Source: Streptomyces sp. NBC_01283
GTDB taxonomy: Bacteria > Actinomycetota > Actinomycetes > Streptomycetales > Streptomycetaceae
Direction of reading: 5' to 3'
Length of the DNA stretch: 64,000 nucleotides
Assembly: GCF_041435335.1 (NCBI RefSeq)
Contig: NZ_CP108430.1
Coordinates: 682,001 to 746,000, forward strand
The notes beneath the pieces were generated by a model, which worked only from the letters and a program-made list of their open reading frames with translations, made no database searches and was not told where the DNA came from. Positions within the stretch are counted from its first letter, which is position 1; every line of letters starts with the position of its first letter. Below are positions 8,144 through 16,133 of the stretch, piece by piece. A program made the translations under genes and the position numbers.

Positions 8144-9343
8144 CTACAGACGCGCGGTGGCGTTCCGGTTGGCCGCTGCCCTCAGACCGGCGACCGTGAG
8201 TGCCACGACCAGCAGCGAGGCCAGCGTGGCGGCCACCGCCGACAGGGTCGGGAGCGGCGCCGACACCCCGTCGGGCCGCAGCACGTAGGCGAGCGTGGTG
8301 GAGTTGAACCGATCGTCCACGAGGTGGGCGACGGTCAGCCCGCCCGCGATCACAGTGCTCGCCACGGCCACCACCGGCGACCCGCTCAGACAGAGCGCCA
8401 CGCCCGCCAGGGCGCAGATGACCGAGACGCAGAGCGCGGCGGACAGACCGAGGGCGGAAGCCTCCGACCATTTCAGCGGGAAATGAGCCGCCGCACAGAG
8501 CAGCAGCAGTACGCCTGCCACACGACGCAGCCACACCAGGGACGTCCTGCCCTGCGCCTCCGCGGACCCCGCTTTCCGCGAGTCCTTCGTGGCCTCGGCA
8601 GCCGGGGCGGGCGACGGGTGGGCCGCTTCGGCGGTCGACGCGAGCGGCGCGGCCGAGGCCAAGGCACCGGGGCCGACTTCGGAGTGGTCGGCGTCCCTGT
8701 GTTCCCTGAGGCTGCCGATCAACTGCATCAGATCCTCGACGGACCTGGCCGTACCCGCGGCGTGCACCGCCTCGGCGCTGCTGTGCGGATCGTGCGGAGG
8801 GCGGGAGAGGAGATGGACGAGACGGCTGACTTCCGGCACGGGCCGCTCCTCGACGGCGTGCCGAATGGCCTCGTCCATGTGCTCGGCCGGGTGTTTCGGC
8901 GGGCCGAGCAGTTCCACCAGCCGGGTGACGTCGTCGACGGAGCGGGCCACGGCGGCCAGGCGGAGTACAGAGGCGGCAGTTGTCACGCCGTCAGGTGACT
9001 GCTCCAGGAGAGTGACGAGGTCGACGACGTCGTCCAGCGGCCTGGACACCACCGCGACGCGTATGAGCTCTTCCACGGCGTCCTCGTCAGGGCCGGCCGC
9101 TGCCTGCGCCGAAGGCCCCTCGTCGGTTTCGGACGCCTCTTGCGGGGGGCCGTCGGCGGCGGCGTGCGCGGCCCGTTCCGGCTGCACGTCCTCAGTGTCG
9201 TGGTCGACGGCCTGCGGCCACGGGGCGGGCTGGTGGGCAGGCGGGGCGCCGAGCTGCGCGGTGCCCCAGTGAACCGACGTCGACACCAGAGGGTCGCCGG
9301 TCCCGGACGTGTCCCCAGCGGCAGAGAATGACTCAGCGGCCAT
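8144..9343 (-). CDS. Unknown membrane protein with helical repeats
   Basis: 399 residues, starting behind GGAGA. No known family is recognised with confidence. Residues 1-75 are acidic and Ala/Pro-rich. About residues 88-215 hold four imperfect repeats of roughly 35 residues with the pattern A-VxRSVDDVxxLVxLL (for example AAVARSVDDVTRLVELL and AGTARSVEDLMQLIGSL), which predict paired amphipathic helices. A low-complexity Ala/Pro linker follows, then four membrane helices at about residues 268-390. The soluble repeat part therefore probably sits in the cytoplasm, tethered to the membrane. An 8-bp hairpin lies just before the ribosome site. Confidence 0.75.
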   Translation of the reverse strand: MAAESFSAAGDTSGTGDPLVSTSVHWGTAQLGAPPAHQPAPWPQAVDHDTEDVQPERAAHAAADGPPQEASETDEGPSAQAAAGPDEDAVEELIRVAVVSRPLDDVVDLVTLLEQSPDGVTTAASVLRLAAVARSVDDVTRLVELLGPPKHPAEHMDEAIRHAVEERPVPEVSRLVHLLSRPPHDPHSSAEAVHAAGTARSVEDLMQLIGSLREHRDADHSEVGPGALASAAPLASTAEAAHPSPAPAAEATKDSRKAGSAEAQGRTSLVWLRRVAGVLLLLCAAAHFPLKWSEASALGLSAALCVSVICALAGVALCLSGSPVVAVASTVIAGGLTVAHLVDDRFNSTTLAYVLRPDGVSAPLPTLSAVAATLASLLVVALTVAGLRAAANRNATARL

Positions 9344-9750
9344 TTTCGCTTCTCCATTTCAGCGGGACGTCCTCGTCCCGCGCGTGATCGTGTCTCCCGT
9401 TCTATGCACGCTTCCTTCACCCCGCCACTGGAGGAGCCGCCGAGAACCGACCGGCGGTGGATGAGCGATCGATCCCGGCCCGGTCACGGGAAGCAGGTCA
9501 CGCCACCTCCGTGCCGTCCGGCGCGCCGAGGGCCGCCACCGGCGGCATGCACCGACCGCGTACGCAACGCGGCGGGCAGACGACCGCCCAGCCGGGGGGC
9601 GAGGAGTATCTGCCGGTACGGCGCTATTTGCGGTCTGGGAGCGGATTACCCGCACCCCGGAGTGCGCTCGAACCTCCCGTGGGGCATGGGGAGTTGACCT
9701 GCTCCGGCGAACTGAGCCTGCCCGTGAGCAGCCGTGGGTAGGATGATCGA
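9344..9750. other. Long intergenic region between divergent genes
   Basis: About 400 bases with no gene that I can support. GCGGGACG-TCCT-CGTCCCGC at 9362-9381 is a perfect 8-bp hairpin 18 bases before the start of the minus-strand membrane protein, within its probable leader. At the right end TAGGAT lies about 9 bases before ATG 9751 and could be a -10 element giving a nearly leaderless message for the Ser/Gly-rich protein. The rest shows no repeat or open frame with coding character. Confidence 0.5.
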
Positions 9751-10383
9751 ATGAGCAATCGGGGGAGCACAATCAAGATCACAGCCGTACTGACGCTGTC
9801 GGCGCTCGCGCTGACCGGCTTCACGACGGGCCGGGGCCACGGCGGTGGCAGTCGCCACAGCAGCGGTGGCGGCGGAGGCGGCTGCAGCAGTTCGAGCCAG
9901 AACCACGACAGTTCGTCGTCCAGCAGCTCCGGTTCGTCCGGGTCATCCGGTTCTTCGGGATCCTCCGGGTCGATGACCTCCGGCTCCGGTTACGACGACG
10001 ATGACGATACGTACGGCAGCAGCGGCGACAGCAGCACCAGCGGCGGCTCCTACAACCGACGGCCGACCCACCGCTCCACCCCCTCCAGCTCCCCCGGCGG
10101 CGAGCAACTGGAGAGCGCACAGGCCAAGTTGGTGAGCTGCGCGACCAAGACGGCCCCATACGCGACGGTCAAGGTCACGAACGGCAACCGGAAGGCAGCG
10201 CGCTTCTGGGTGTCGGTCACCTTCGAGGACGCGAACGGCATCACCGTCATCGAGGAGAGCGAGAAGGTGAAGGTGCCCGGGGAGGGCAAGGCGACCACCC
10301 GGATCGAGATCAGTGGTGAGGGCCTTGCCAACTCGGTCGCTCACTGTGAAGTCGACCCGCAGGCTGTCCCCGTCTCCACCTGA
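9751..10383 (+). CDS. Secreted Ser/Gly-rich protein with a C-terminal beta domain
   Basis: 210 residues. The N-terminus has a hydrophobic signal (ITAVLTLSALALTGF). It ends in LTGF where homologous Streptomyces lipoproteins, as I remember them, have the lipobox LTGC, so lipid anchoring looks lost. Residues 30-110 are low complexity: a Gly run, then Ser runs with (SGS)n units, a DDDDD stretch and Thr/Ser/Pro. The last ~85 residues form a compact domain (KLVSCATKTAPYATVKVTN ... VAHCEVDP) with two Cys that could pair, like FxLYD-type domains of secreted actinobacterial proteins. Function is unknown. Confidence 0.75.
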   Translation: MSNRGSTIKITAVLTLSALALTGFTTGRGHGGGSRHSSGGGGGGCSSSSQNHDSSSSSSSGSSGSSGSSGSSGSMTSGSGYDDDDDTYGSSGDSSTSGGSYNRRPTHRSTPSSSPGGEQLESAQAKLVSCATKTAPYATVKVTNGNRKAARFWVSVTFEDANGITVIEESEKVKVPGEGKATTRIEISGEGLANSVAHCEVDPQAVPVST

Positions 10384-10399
10384 GCCCGTCCACTCCGGC

Positions 10400-11049
10400 A
10401 TGACCGCGCGCAGGATGGGCCAGACCGAGAACCCGGATCTCTGGGCGTTCCTGGAGTCTCTGCACCCCGGCGAGATCCTGGCCGGTACGGTCACGGCCGC
10501 CGAACCGTTCGGGGTGTTCGTCGCGCTGGACAAGGGCCCCCGCACCCCGTCTTCCCCGGGGTCGGCTTCATCAGGATCCCCGAACTGTCCTGGCGCCGGA
10601 TCGAAGCGGTGTCGGACGTCGTCACGATCGGGCAGCGCGTCGAGGGCGAGTTCCTCCAGTTCGACACGTGGAACCTGGAGGCCAGGCTGTCCTTGTGCGC
10701 GCTGCAGCCCAACCCCTTCCAGGAATTCGCCGACCGCACCCCGGTGGGCCGGCGCCTGGAAGGGCTGGTCACCAAGCTGATCCCGCTCGGCGCCTTCGTC
10801 CGCGTCGCCGACGGCATCGAGGGTCTCGTCCACCTCCACGAACTCGCACGGACACCCGTGGAGCACCCGGAGGATGCCGTCCGGGTCGGCGACGAGATCT
10901 CCGTGGCCGTCACGGAAGTCGACCGGGAACGACGCAGGCTGGCCCTGTCACGGCGACAGGCGTTGCTCCCGGGTGACTGCCCCGGCCTGCCGTACCTGAC
11001 AGACCTCGTCGCCCAAGCCGCTTATGCAGAGAGTCAGTTCGGGAGATGA
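10400..11049 (+). pseudogene. S1 RNA-binding-domain protein, frameshifted
   Basis: Two S1-type OB domains are visible, but they lie in two frames. The first frame (from ATG 10400 or 10415) reads ILAGTVTAAEPFGVFVALDK; the second, open from before 10549 to the stop at 11049, reads PVFPGVGFIRIPELS and then GLVTKLIPLGAFVRVADGIE and GLVHLHELA. Joining them needs one extra base between about 10535 and 10548, a run of C and G (GGCCCCCGCACCCCG). Family members bind RNA through these domains. This is either a recent pseudogene or a base missed in sequencing; the frame after the break is intact and conserved to the end. Confidence 0.8.
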
Positions 11050-11071
11050 CCCTCGGCGCCGCAGGGGGCTC

Positions 11072-11524
11072 CTAGCGCCGTGCCGGTTCGGAGGGGGAGT
11101 TCTCGACGGTGTCGGCGAGCCGGGCGAGCATGCTGCGGTGACGTAGCTGGAGGAGCGCGTCGAGTGCGGCGTTGTGCAGGGCGGCGCCGGGGCCGCGCAG
11201 GGGGTGCTCGTCGACGATGACCAGCGTCTCGCGGCCCCAGGGCCGTACCTCGATGGCGATGCGGGCGGTGCCCAGCCTTCCGCTGTCCGCCTCCAGCTCG
11301 ATCCGGCGTGGCGGATCGATGTCGCGGACGGTAGTTCTGCCCGTGCCGGTCCACGGGCCCAGACGGACGGCGTACTCGATCGAGGAACCCAGCTCCGGCC
11401 AGTCGCTCCCGGCCTCACGCGACGAGTCCGGGCCCACCACCCAGTCGCCGTACCGGGCCCCGTCGGCCAGCACGGCCCACACCTCTGCGGGCGGCCTTCT
11501 GATCAGCCGGTGACGTACTGCCAT
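11072..11524 (-). CDS. SRPBCC-family (polyketide cyclase/START-like) protein
   Basis: 150 residues. The opening RHRLIRRPPAEVWAVLADGARYGDWVVG is the usual start of the SRPBCC helix-grip fold (shown in part: RRPPAEVWAVLAD), and the protein ends with the long C-terminal helix ALDALLQLRHRSMLARLAD. These proteins bind hydrophobic ligands or act as cyclases; no catalytic residues can be assigned. It is divergent from the zinc-ribbon gene, whose longest frame would overlap its first codon, and it is convergent with the S1 gene. Confidence 0.85.
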   Translation of the reverse strand: MAVRHRLIRRPPAEVWAVLADGARYGDWVVGPDSSREAGSDWPELGSSIEYAVRLGPWTGTGRTTVRDIDPPRRIELEADSGRLGTARIAIEVRPWGRETLVIVDEHPLRGPGAALHNAALDALLQLRHRSMLARLADTVENSPSEPARR

Positions 11525-12254
11525 GACGGCTCCCTGCGCTACGTGGGGTGGGACGGTCCTGGACCGGTGTGCCCACCCTAGGACGGTCCATTCCTCGTCG
11601 CCTTCTCACCGGCGGGCGCACCTGGAAGGCTGTGACCATGGATTCCTCGCCGGAGACCGGGCCCGTCCGCCATCACGACGCCGGGGCTGGCTGGCCCGGT
11701 TCAGCGACCGCGTGCTGGTGGTCTGCCGGTCGTGCGGCGGCCGTGCGGTCGTGCTGCCCCGGCCTGGGCTCGCCGTACCCCGGTACGTCAGCGAGCTGAT
11801 GTTCCAGCCACGCCGTGTGGCCTGCGGCGGGTGCGGGACCGTGGCCGACTGGGAGCCAGAGGTGCGGGGCGTCGGGCTGGCCGGTGTGGCGCCTGGCGGC
11901 AGCGAGGACCCGTTCTTCCGGCAGCCGCTCTGGCTGCAGACCCGCTGCGCGGGCCGGATCCTGTGGGCCTACAACGAAGAGCACGTCGACGAGCTGGCCG
12001 CCCATATCGGTGCCGGGTTGCGCGAGCGTGGCCGGTACCGGCCGACGATGGCCATGTTCGCGCGGCTTCCCGCCTGGATGAAGGGGTCGGGCCAGCGCGC
12101 CGACGTCCTGGCCGGTCTGCGGACCCTGCGGGCGCTGGCCGACCGGTCGGCGCCCGCCGACCGGTCCGATGCCGCGCATGAGCGGGGCGACCGTCCCCGA
12201 GCGCGCGGCAGCATGTACTTCAGAGGGGGCCCCTACGAGACCCGGTCACCGTGA
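11523..12254 (+). CDS. Zinc-ribbon-like conserved protein, N-terminus uncertain
   Basis: The longest frame gives 243 residues. The core begins at WLARFSDRVLVVCRSCGG and carries CxxC twice (CRSCGG, then CGGCGT about 37 residues on), a likely zinc site. A conserved middle follows (PLWLQTRCAGRILWAYNEEH, MAMFARLPAWMKG), with the ending RGDRPRARGSMYF. It resembles a Streptomyces family of unknown function. The true start is doubtful: the long frame has no ribosome site and overlaps the divergent gene, whereas ATG 11638 has GGAAGG upstream in another frame (MDSSPETGPVRHHDAG). One missing base near 11665-11690 would join that start to the core. Confidence 0.65.
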   Translation: MTAPCATWGGTVLDRCAHPRTVHSSSPSHRRAHLEGCDHGFLAGDRARPPSRRRGWLARFSDRVLVVCRSCGGRAVVLPRPGLAVPRYVSELMFQPRRVACGGCGTVADWEPEVRGVGLAGVAPGGSEDPFFRQPLWLQTRCAGRILWAYNEEHVDELAAHIGAGLRERGRYRPTMAMFARLPAWMKGSGQRADVLAGLRTLRALADRSAPADRSDAAHERGDRPRARGSMYFRGGPYETRSP

Positions 12255-12292
12255 GCCGGTCGCGCCGCTGACGCCCTCAGTAGTCTCTGGGA

Positions 12293-12751
12293 ATGTCTGA
12301 GAACCCCTTTGTCCCCCATGACTTCGTCGCTCCCACACGCCTTGCGGCCGACGGCTTCCGCCTGGAGCCTCTCGGGCCGCAGCACAACGACGCCGACCAT
12401 GCCGCCTGGATGTCGAGCATCGAGCACATCCGTGCCACCCCCGGTTTCCTGGAACGGAGTTGGCCGCCTCCCGCGGGAATGAGCCTGGCCGACAACCTGC
12501 GCGACCTGGAGAGCCATGCGAACGACTTCGAGGCCCGCACCGGCTTCACGTACACGGTTCTCGACGACGCCGGCCGGGTGATCGGCTGCGTCTACATCTA
12601 CCCGTCGCACGCGGACGCGGGCGTGACGGAGGTCCGCTCTTGGGTGTGCGCGGACCGCGCCGAGCTGGACGGCCCGCTGCACCGGGCCGTGGCGGCCTGG
12701 CTGGCGTCCGACTGGCCGTTCGAAAAGCTTCGCTACCGGTCGGCCGCATAG
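12293..12751 (+). CDS. GNAT-family N-acetyltransferase
   Basis: 152 residues from ATG 12293, with GGGA before it. The order of elements fits GNAT: the N-terminal strand FRLEPLGPQH, then FTYTVLDDAGRVIGCVYIYP as the central strands, and AELDGPLHRAVAAWLASDWP as the last helix. The acetyl-CoA loop (R/Q-x-x-G-x-G/A) is not conserved, so it may bind the cofactor differently or be a divergent subfamily often annotated as acetyltransferase in Streptomyces. The substrate is unknown. It stands alone between the zinc-ribbon gene and the NTPase trio. Confidence 0.8.
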   Translation: MSENPFVPHDFVAPTRLAADGFRLEPLGPQHNDADHAAWMSSIEHIRATPGFLERSWPPPAGMSLADNLRDLESHANDFEARTGFTYTVLDDAGRVIGCVYIYPSHADAGVTEVRSWVCADRAELDGPLHRAVAAWLASDWPFEKLRYRSAA

Positions 12752-12843
12752 ACGGTCGAGGAGTGCGGCGGAGGCCCCACGCAGTCTGGACAGAAGGGAT
12801 CGAGTGCTATGCACTGAGTGGGACGCGGGAGGGGGCACCCAGG

Positions 12844-13335
12844 GTGTTGACGGAATCGTTGACTGTGCTGGCTGCGGCCGGTGGTTCAGCAGTTGCGACA
12901 GCGGCGGGGACCGACGCTTGGGCGGGACTGCGGGGACGGGTCGCCGCGCTCTTCGGGCGAGGCGATCAGCGCGCCGCGGAGACGGCCATGGAACGGCTGG
13001 ACCGTGCCGCGACCGAACTGGAGAACGCGCCGGAGTCCCAGGGGGCGGAGGTTCGCACCCGGATGGACACCGTGTGGCGTACACGGTTCGAGGACCTGCT
13101 GGAGACCATGGACGAACCCGAGCGCGCCGAAGGCGCCGAGCAACTGCGTGAGTTGGTCCAGATGGTGCAGCGGGTTGCCGGGCAGGGCAGCGACGCCCGG
13201 AAGGCTGTGACCACCGGTGCCGTGGTCGGCGAGCACGTCGACATCCACGCCGACCAGGGCTCCTTCGCCGCCGGTGCAGCCACCATCAGTGGGTCGGTGA
13301 CCTTGGGCGCCACCCCTCCACGGCCGGGTACGTAA
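12844..13335 (+). CDS. Unknown protein preceding a STAND/TPR NTPase
   Basis: 163 residues from GTG 12844 (TTG 12847 is possible), with GGAGGGGG upstream. It begins with a hydrophobic Ala/Gly helix (LTVLAAAGGSAVATAAGTDA), continues with charged helices (RFEDLLETMDEPERAEGAEQ, LRELVQMVQRV) and ends in a Gly/Ser/Thr-rich tail with repeating beta-like turns (GAVVGEHVDIHADQG, GAATISGSVTLG). The tail type (Gly-rich, alternating Val/Ile) is common in proteins encoded directly before TPR-NTPases in Streptomyces. The function is not known; pairing with the next gene suggests a regulatory or effector role. Confidence 0.7.
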   Translation: MLTESLTVLAAAGGSAVATAAGTDAWAGLRGRVAALFGRGDQRAAETAMERLDRAATELENAPESQGAEVRTRMDTVWRTRFEDLLETMDEPERAEGAEQLRELVQMVQRVAGQGSDARKAVTTGAVVGEHVDIHADQGSFAAGAATISGSVTLGATPPRPGT

Positions 13336-13408
13336 TGCTCCTGAACGTACCCGGCACGACACGGACCCGACCGAGGCCGCACGGGAAGATGCGGCCGCCA
13401 ACCGGTCA

Positions 13409-15580
13409 TTGACCGTACGGTCCAGCCACGGTGGCGTGGCCATCGGCACGCTGCTGCAGGGCAGAGAGCCCGAGTCGGCCGTGCTCACCTTGGCACCGCC
13501 GCTGGGTCTGCTGGATCCGGCTCTGCCGCTACGGGGCCGTGACGCCGCTCTGCGGGAGCTGACGGGGCTCCTCGACACGGAGTCGGACGGTTCTCTGCAC
13601 GTCGTACACGGGATGGGCGGTTGCGGAAAGACCTCGCTGGCGCTGGAACTGGCCCGCTCCGCGGTGGATAGAGCGGTGCGGGTCTGGTGGGTGGACGCCC
13701 GGCAGACGGCTTCGCTGGAAGCCGGGCTGCGCGCGGTCGCACGGCAGGCGGGCGCCACCGACGTCGACCTGAGTTCGGGCATAGCCGCCGACGCGCTGTG
13801 GCAGTGTCTGCCGACTCTGGACCAGCCGTGGCTCCTTGTGGTGGACAACGCCGACGACCCCGCCGAGCTGAACGGCGCCGGGCGCCTGTCCGCTGGCACC
13901 GGCTGGATCCGGCGGCACACCGCACCGCACGGCCATGTCGTGGTCACCACTCGCGACGGCACGCGCGCCACATGGGGCCCCACCGCCGCTCTCCACCCCT
14001 TGGACACCTTGAGCGACGCCGACGGCGCTCACGTACTGCTCGATCACACCGGGGGCCGAGCGGGCGGCGCCGCGGAGGCGGAGAATCTGGCGCACCGTCT
14101 CGGTGGTCTTCCGCTGGCCCTGACCCTGGCCGGCTCGTACCTCTCCCGCACCACGGAGATCCCGGCGGCCTTTCGCGACGCGCAGACGTTCACCACGTTC
14201 ACGGCGTACCGCGACGCGCTGGAGGGCGGGTTGGGCCTGGTCAACGCCGAGCAGGCCATCGCTCAGACCTGGCACTTCTCCCTGGACCTGCTGAGAAGGC
14301 GGGGGCAGCCGCTGGCCCAGCCCCTGCTGGACCTGCTGGCCACGTTCGCCGACGCACCCCTGCCCTATACGTTGCTCCTGCATCCCCCGTCCCTGGCTGC
14401 GACGGGAGCGTTTCCCGGCCTCGACGGCCCCGGCTTGTGGGAGCTGCTGCAGGCGCTGTCGGGAGTCGGGCTCATCCGACTGCTCGCGGCGCCGGAGCCC
14501 GGTTCCGGTCCTCCACTGGCCCGGCTCCATCCGTTGATCCGCGACACGAGCCGTGCACGCGCCGATCTCCCCACCGCCGTCGCGCTGATGCACCGCGCGG
14601 CGCTCGACGACACCACCGGAGTACCCGAGGACGTCGCACACTGGCCCACGTGGCAGGTCCTGCTCCCGCACGCGCTGCACCTGTCGCGCCGAATCGCCTC
14701 CGCGAACCCGCCGTCCGAGGTCGTCGAGGACGCGCTGCGGTGTGCGCAGCTCGCGGTCCGCTATCTCAGCGCCCGCACGTTGTACGAGCCGGCCCACGAG
14801 GAGAGCATCCACATCCTCGCCGTTTTTCGGAGCGCACTGGGCGACAGGCACCCCGACTCACTGCACACCCGGCATCACCTGGCCCACTTGCTGCACAGCC
14901 AGGGCAGACTGGACGAGGCACGCTCGGAGTTCGAAGCGGTCCTGGCCGACAAGCGCGCGTTGATGGGCGAGGACGATCCTTCCACTCTGGCCACACGGCA
15001 CGAGTTGGGGCGGCTGCTGCACGACTGCGGTGAGCTGGACATCGCGCGCTCGGAGCTGCAGGAGGTGCTGGCCGCCGAGGAGCGGGTGCTCGGTCCCGAG
15101 AACCGGTACACCTTGAACACCCGTCATGTGCTCGCCCGCGTGCTGTACGACCTGGGCGACGCTCACGTGGCCAGAAGTGAGTTCGAGGCCATTCTCGACG
15201 TCCGCCGGCAGACGCTGGGGGATGACCACCGCTCCACACTGACCACTCGCTACAACCTCGCGCACATCATGTACGACCTGGGCGAACTGGGCGTGGCGCG
15301 GGCCGAGCTGGAGGATGTGTTCGCCGCTCAGCGGCGCCTCATCGGCGACGAGCACCGAGCCACCTTGAACACCCGGTACGCCCTGGCCTGCGTTCGGCGT
15401 GAGCAAGGGGAACCGGCGTGGGCGCGCCGGGAGTTCGAGGAGATCATCGGCGTGCAGCAACGCGTGCTGGGGAAGAACCATCCCGACACCCTGGCCACTG
15501 CCAGCAGTCTCGGCCGGCGGACCGAAGGGGCGGACACGGTGCCCATGACCGGCTGGCGACGAGGCACGCGCTGGGCTTGA
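13409..15580 (+). CDS. STAND NTPase with C-terminal TPR array (FxsT/NB-ARC-like)
   Basis: 723 residues from TTG 13409; no ATG or GTG lies between the preceding in-frame stop and this codon, and GTG about 9 codons later is an alternative. The NB-ARC core is clear: the P-loop GMGGCGKTS (residues 68-76), Walker B WLLVVDN (141-147) and LGGLPLALTLAG. Residues ~470-705 hold about six TPR units of 42 residues, each with a TLxTRxxLAxxLxxxGxxxxAxxEFE pattern. STAND proteins switch between closed and oligomeric states on sensing a signal. This architecture is that of the FxsT proteins found in FxSxx peptide systems, and a small peptide gene follows. Confidence 0.9.
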   Translation: MTVRSSHGGVAIGTLLQGREPESAVLTLAPPLGLLDPALPLRGRDAALRELTGLLDTESDGSLHVVHGMGGCGKTSLALELARSAVDRAVRVWWVDARQTASLEAGLRAVARQAGATDVDLSSGIAADALWQCLPTLDQPWLLVVDNADDPAELNGAGRLSAGTGWIRRHTAPHGHVVVTTRDGTRATWGPTAALHPLDTLSDADGAHVLLDHTGGRAGGAAEAENLAHRLGGLPLALTLAGSYLSRTTEIPAAFRDAQTFTTFTAYRDALEGGLGLVNAEQAIAQTWHFSLDLLRRRGQPLAQPLLDLLATFADAPLPYTLLLHPPSLAATGAFPGLDGPGLWELLQALSGVGLIRLLAAPEPGSGPPLARLHPLIRDTSRARADLPTAVALMHRAALDDTTGVPEDVAHWPTWQVLLPHALHLSRRIASANPPSEVVEDALRCAQLAVRYLSARTLYEPAHEESIHILAVFRSALGDRHPDSLHTRHHLAHLLHSQGRLDEARSEFEAVLADKRALMGEDDPSTLATRHELGRLLHDCGELDIARSELQEVLAAEERVLGPENRYTLNTRHVLARVLYDLGDAHVARSEFEAILDVRRQTLGDDHRSTLTTRYNLAHIMYDLGELGVARAELEDVFAAQRRLIGDEHRATLNTRYALACVRREQGEPAWARREFEEIIGVQQRVLGKNHPDTLATASSLGRRTEGADTVPMTGWRRGTRWA

Positions 15581-15680
15581 CCCGGCCACCGTGTTGAACC
15601 CGGTTTACGCCGTCGGCACCCTCGGCAGGCGCAAGCCGGCCGACGTCCGCGCACAGGACAGGAAGGGAGTCCGGGCAGCC

Positions 15681-15872
15681 ATGACAGAGCCGATGAGCGC
15701 CATCAAGTCCGACTTGGTCGACCTCGAGGGGGTGACTCTCAAGGCGTTGTTGTCCCTGGACGGCGACACGCTGGCCGAGCCGATGGCCCGCCTGCTGAGG
15801 CAGATCGACGACCCCCAGCACTACTTCGCCGACTACAACCCGAGCACGTCGACGGGCGAAGCTCCGGGATGA
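15681..15872 (+). CDS. Small FxsA-like peptide, candidate RiPP precursor
   Basis: 63 residues from ATG 15681 (GGAAGGGAG lies about 12 bases upstream); a longer frame from GTG 15591 is unlikely because its extra residues look non-coding. Residues 11-40 (DLVDLEGVTLKALLSLDG, then TLAEPMARLLRQI) fit the leader pattern of FxsA/FxSxx-type cyclophane precursors, with a short Val/Leu-rich strand, a LxxLxxLD turn and an amphipathic helix. The tail HYFADYNPSTSTGEAPG is not the FxSxx ending; it would be a divergent core rich in aromatic, Asn and Thr residues. No radical-SAM gene lies in the window, so any modification must come from elsewhere. Confidence 0.55.
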   Translation: MTEPMSAIKSDLVDLEGVTLKALLSLDGDTLAEPMARLLRQIDDPQHYFADYNPSTSTGEAPG

Positions 15873-16120
15873 GGGCTGCGTGCGCCCCGCGCGGGCGAGC
15901 TCCCCTCTCCCCCAGCGGGACGCACTCCCTCGACGGGCGCCCAGGGGTGCGGGGCCCCTGTTCGGGACGGCGCCCGGAGGGCACTCGGGGCCCTCTCGTG
16001 CGGCGTTCCCAGCTTTGGCGGACTGAATCACGCCGAAGGGCCCAGTTGTGGCCGTTTCGCGGCGTGGCGTTCCTCCGGCCCGGGCGAGGCATGGGAGCGG
16101 GGCCTCGTGGTAACTTCCGT

Positions 16121-16133
16121 ATACAAGGTGTAT
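16121..16133. promoter_or_regulatory. GntR operator-like dyad
   Basis: ATACA-AGG-TGTAT is a perfect 13-bp dyad of the type bound by FCD-subfamily GntR regulators. It overlaps the first possible ATG (16132) of the adjacent GntR gene, which suggests autoregulation and argues that translation starts further on, at GTG 16150 or 16153. Confidence 0.6.
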
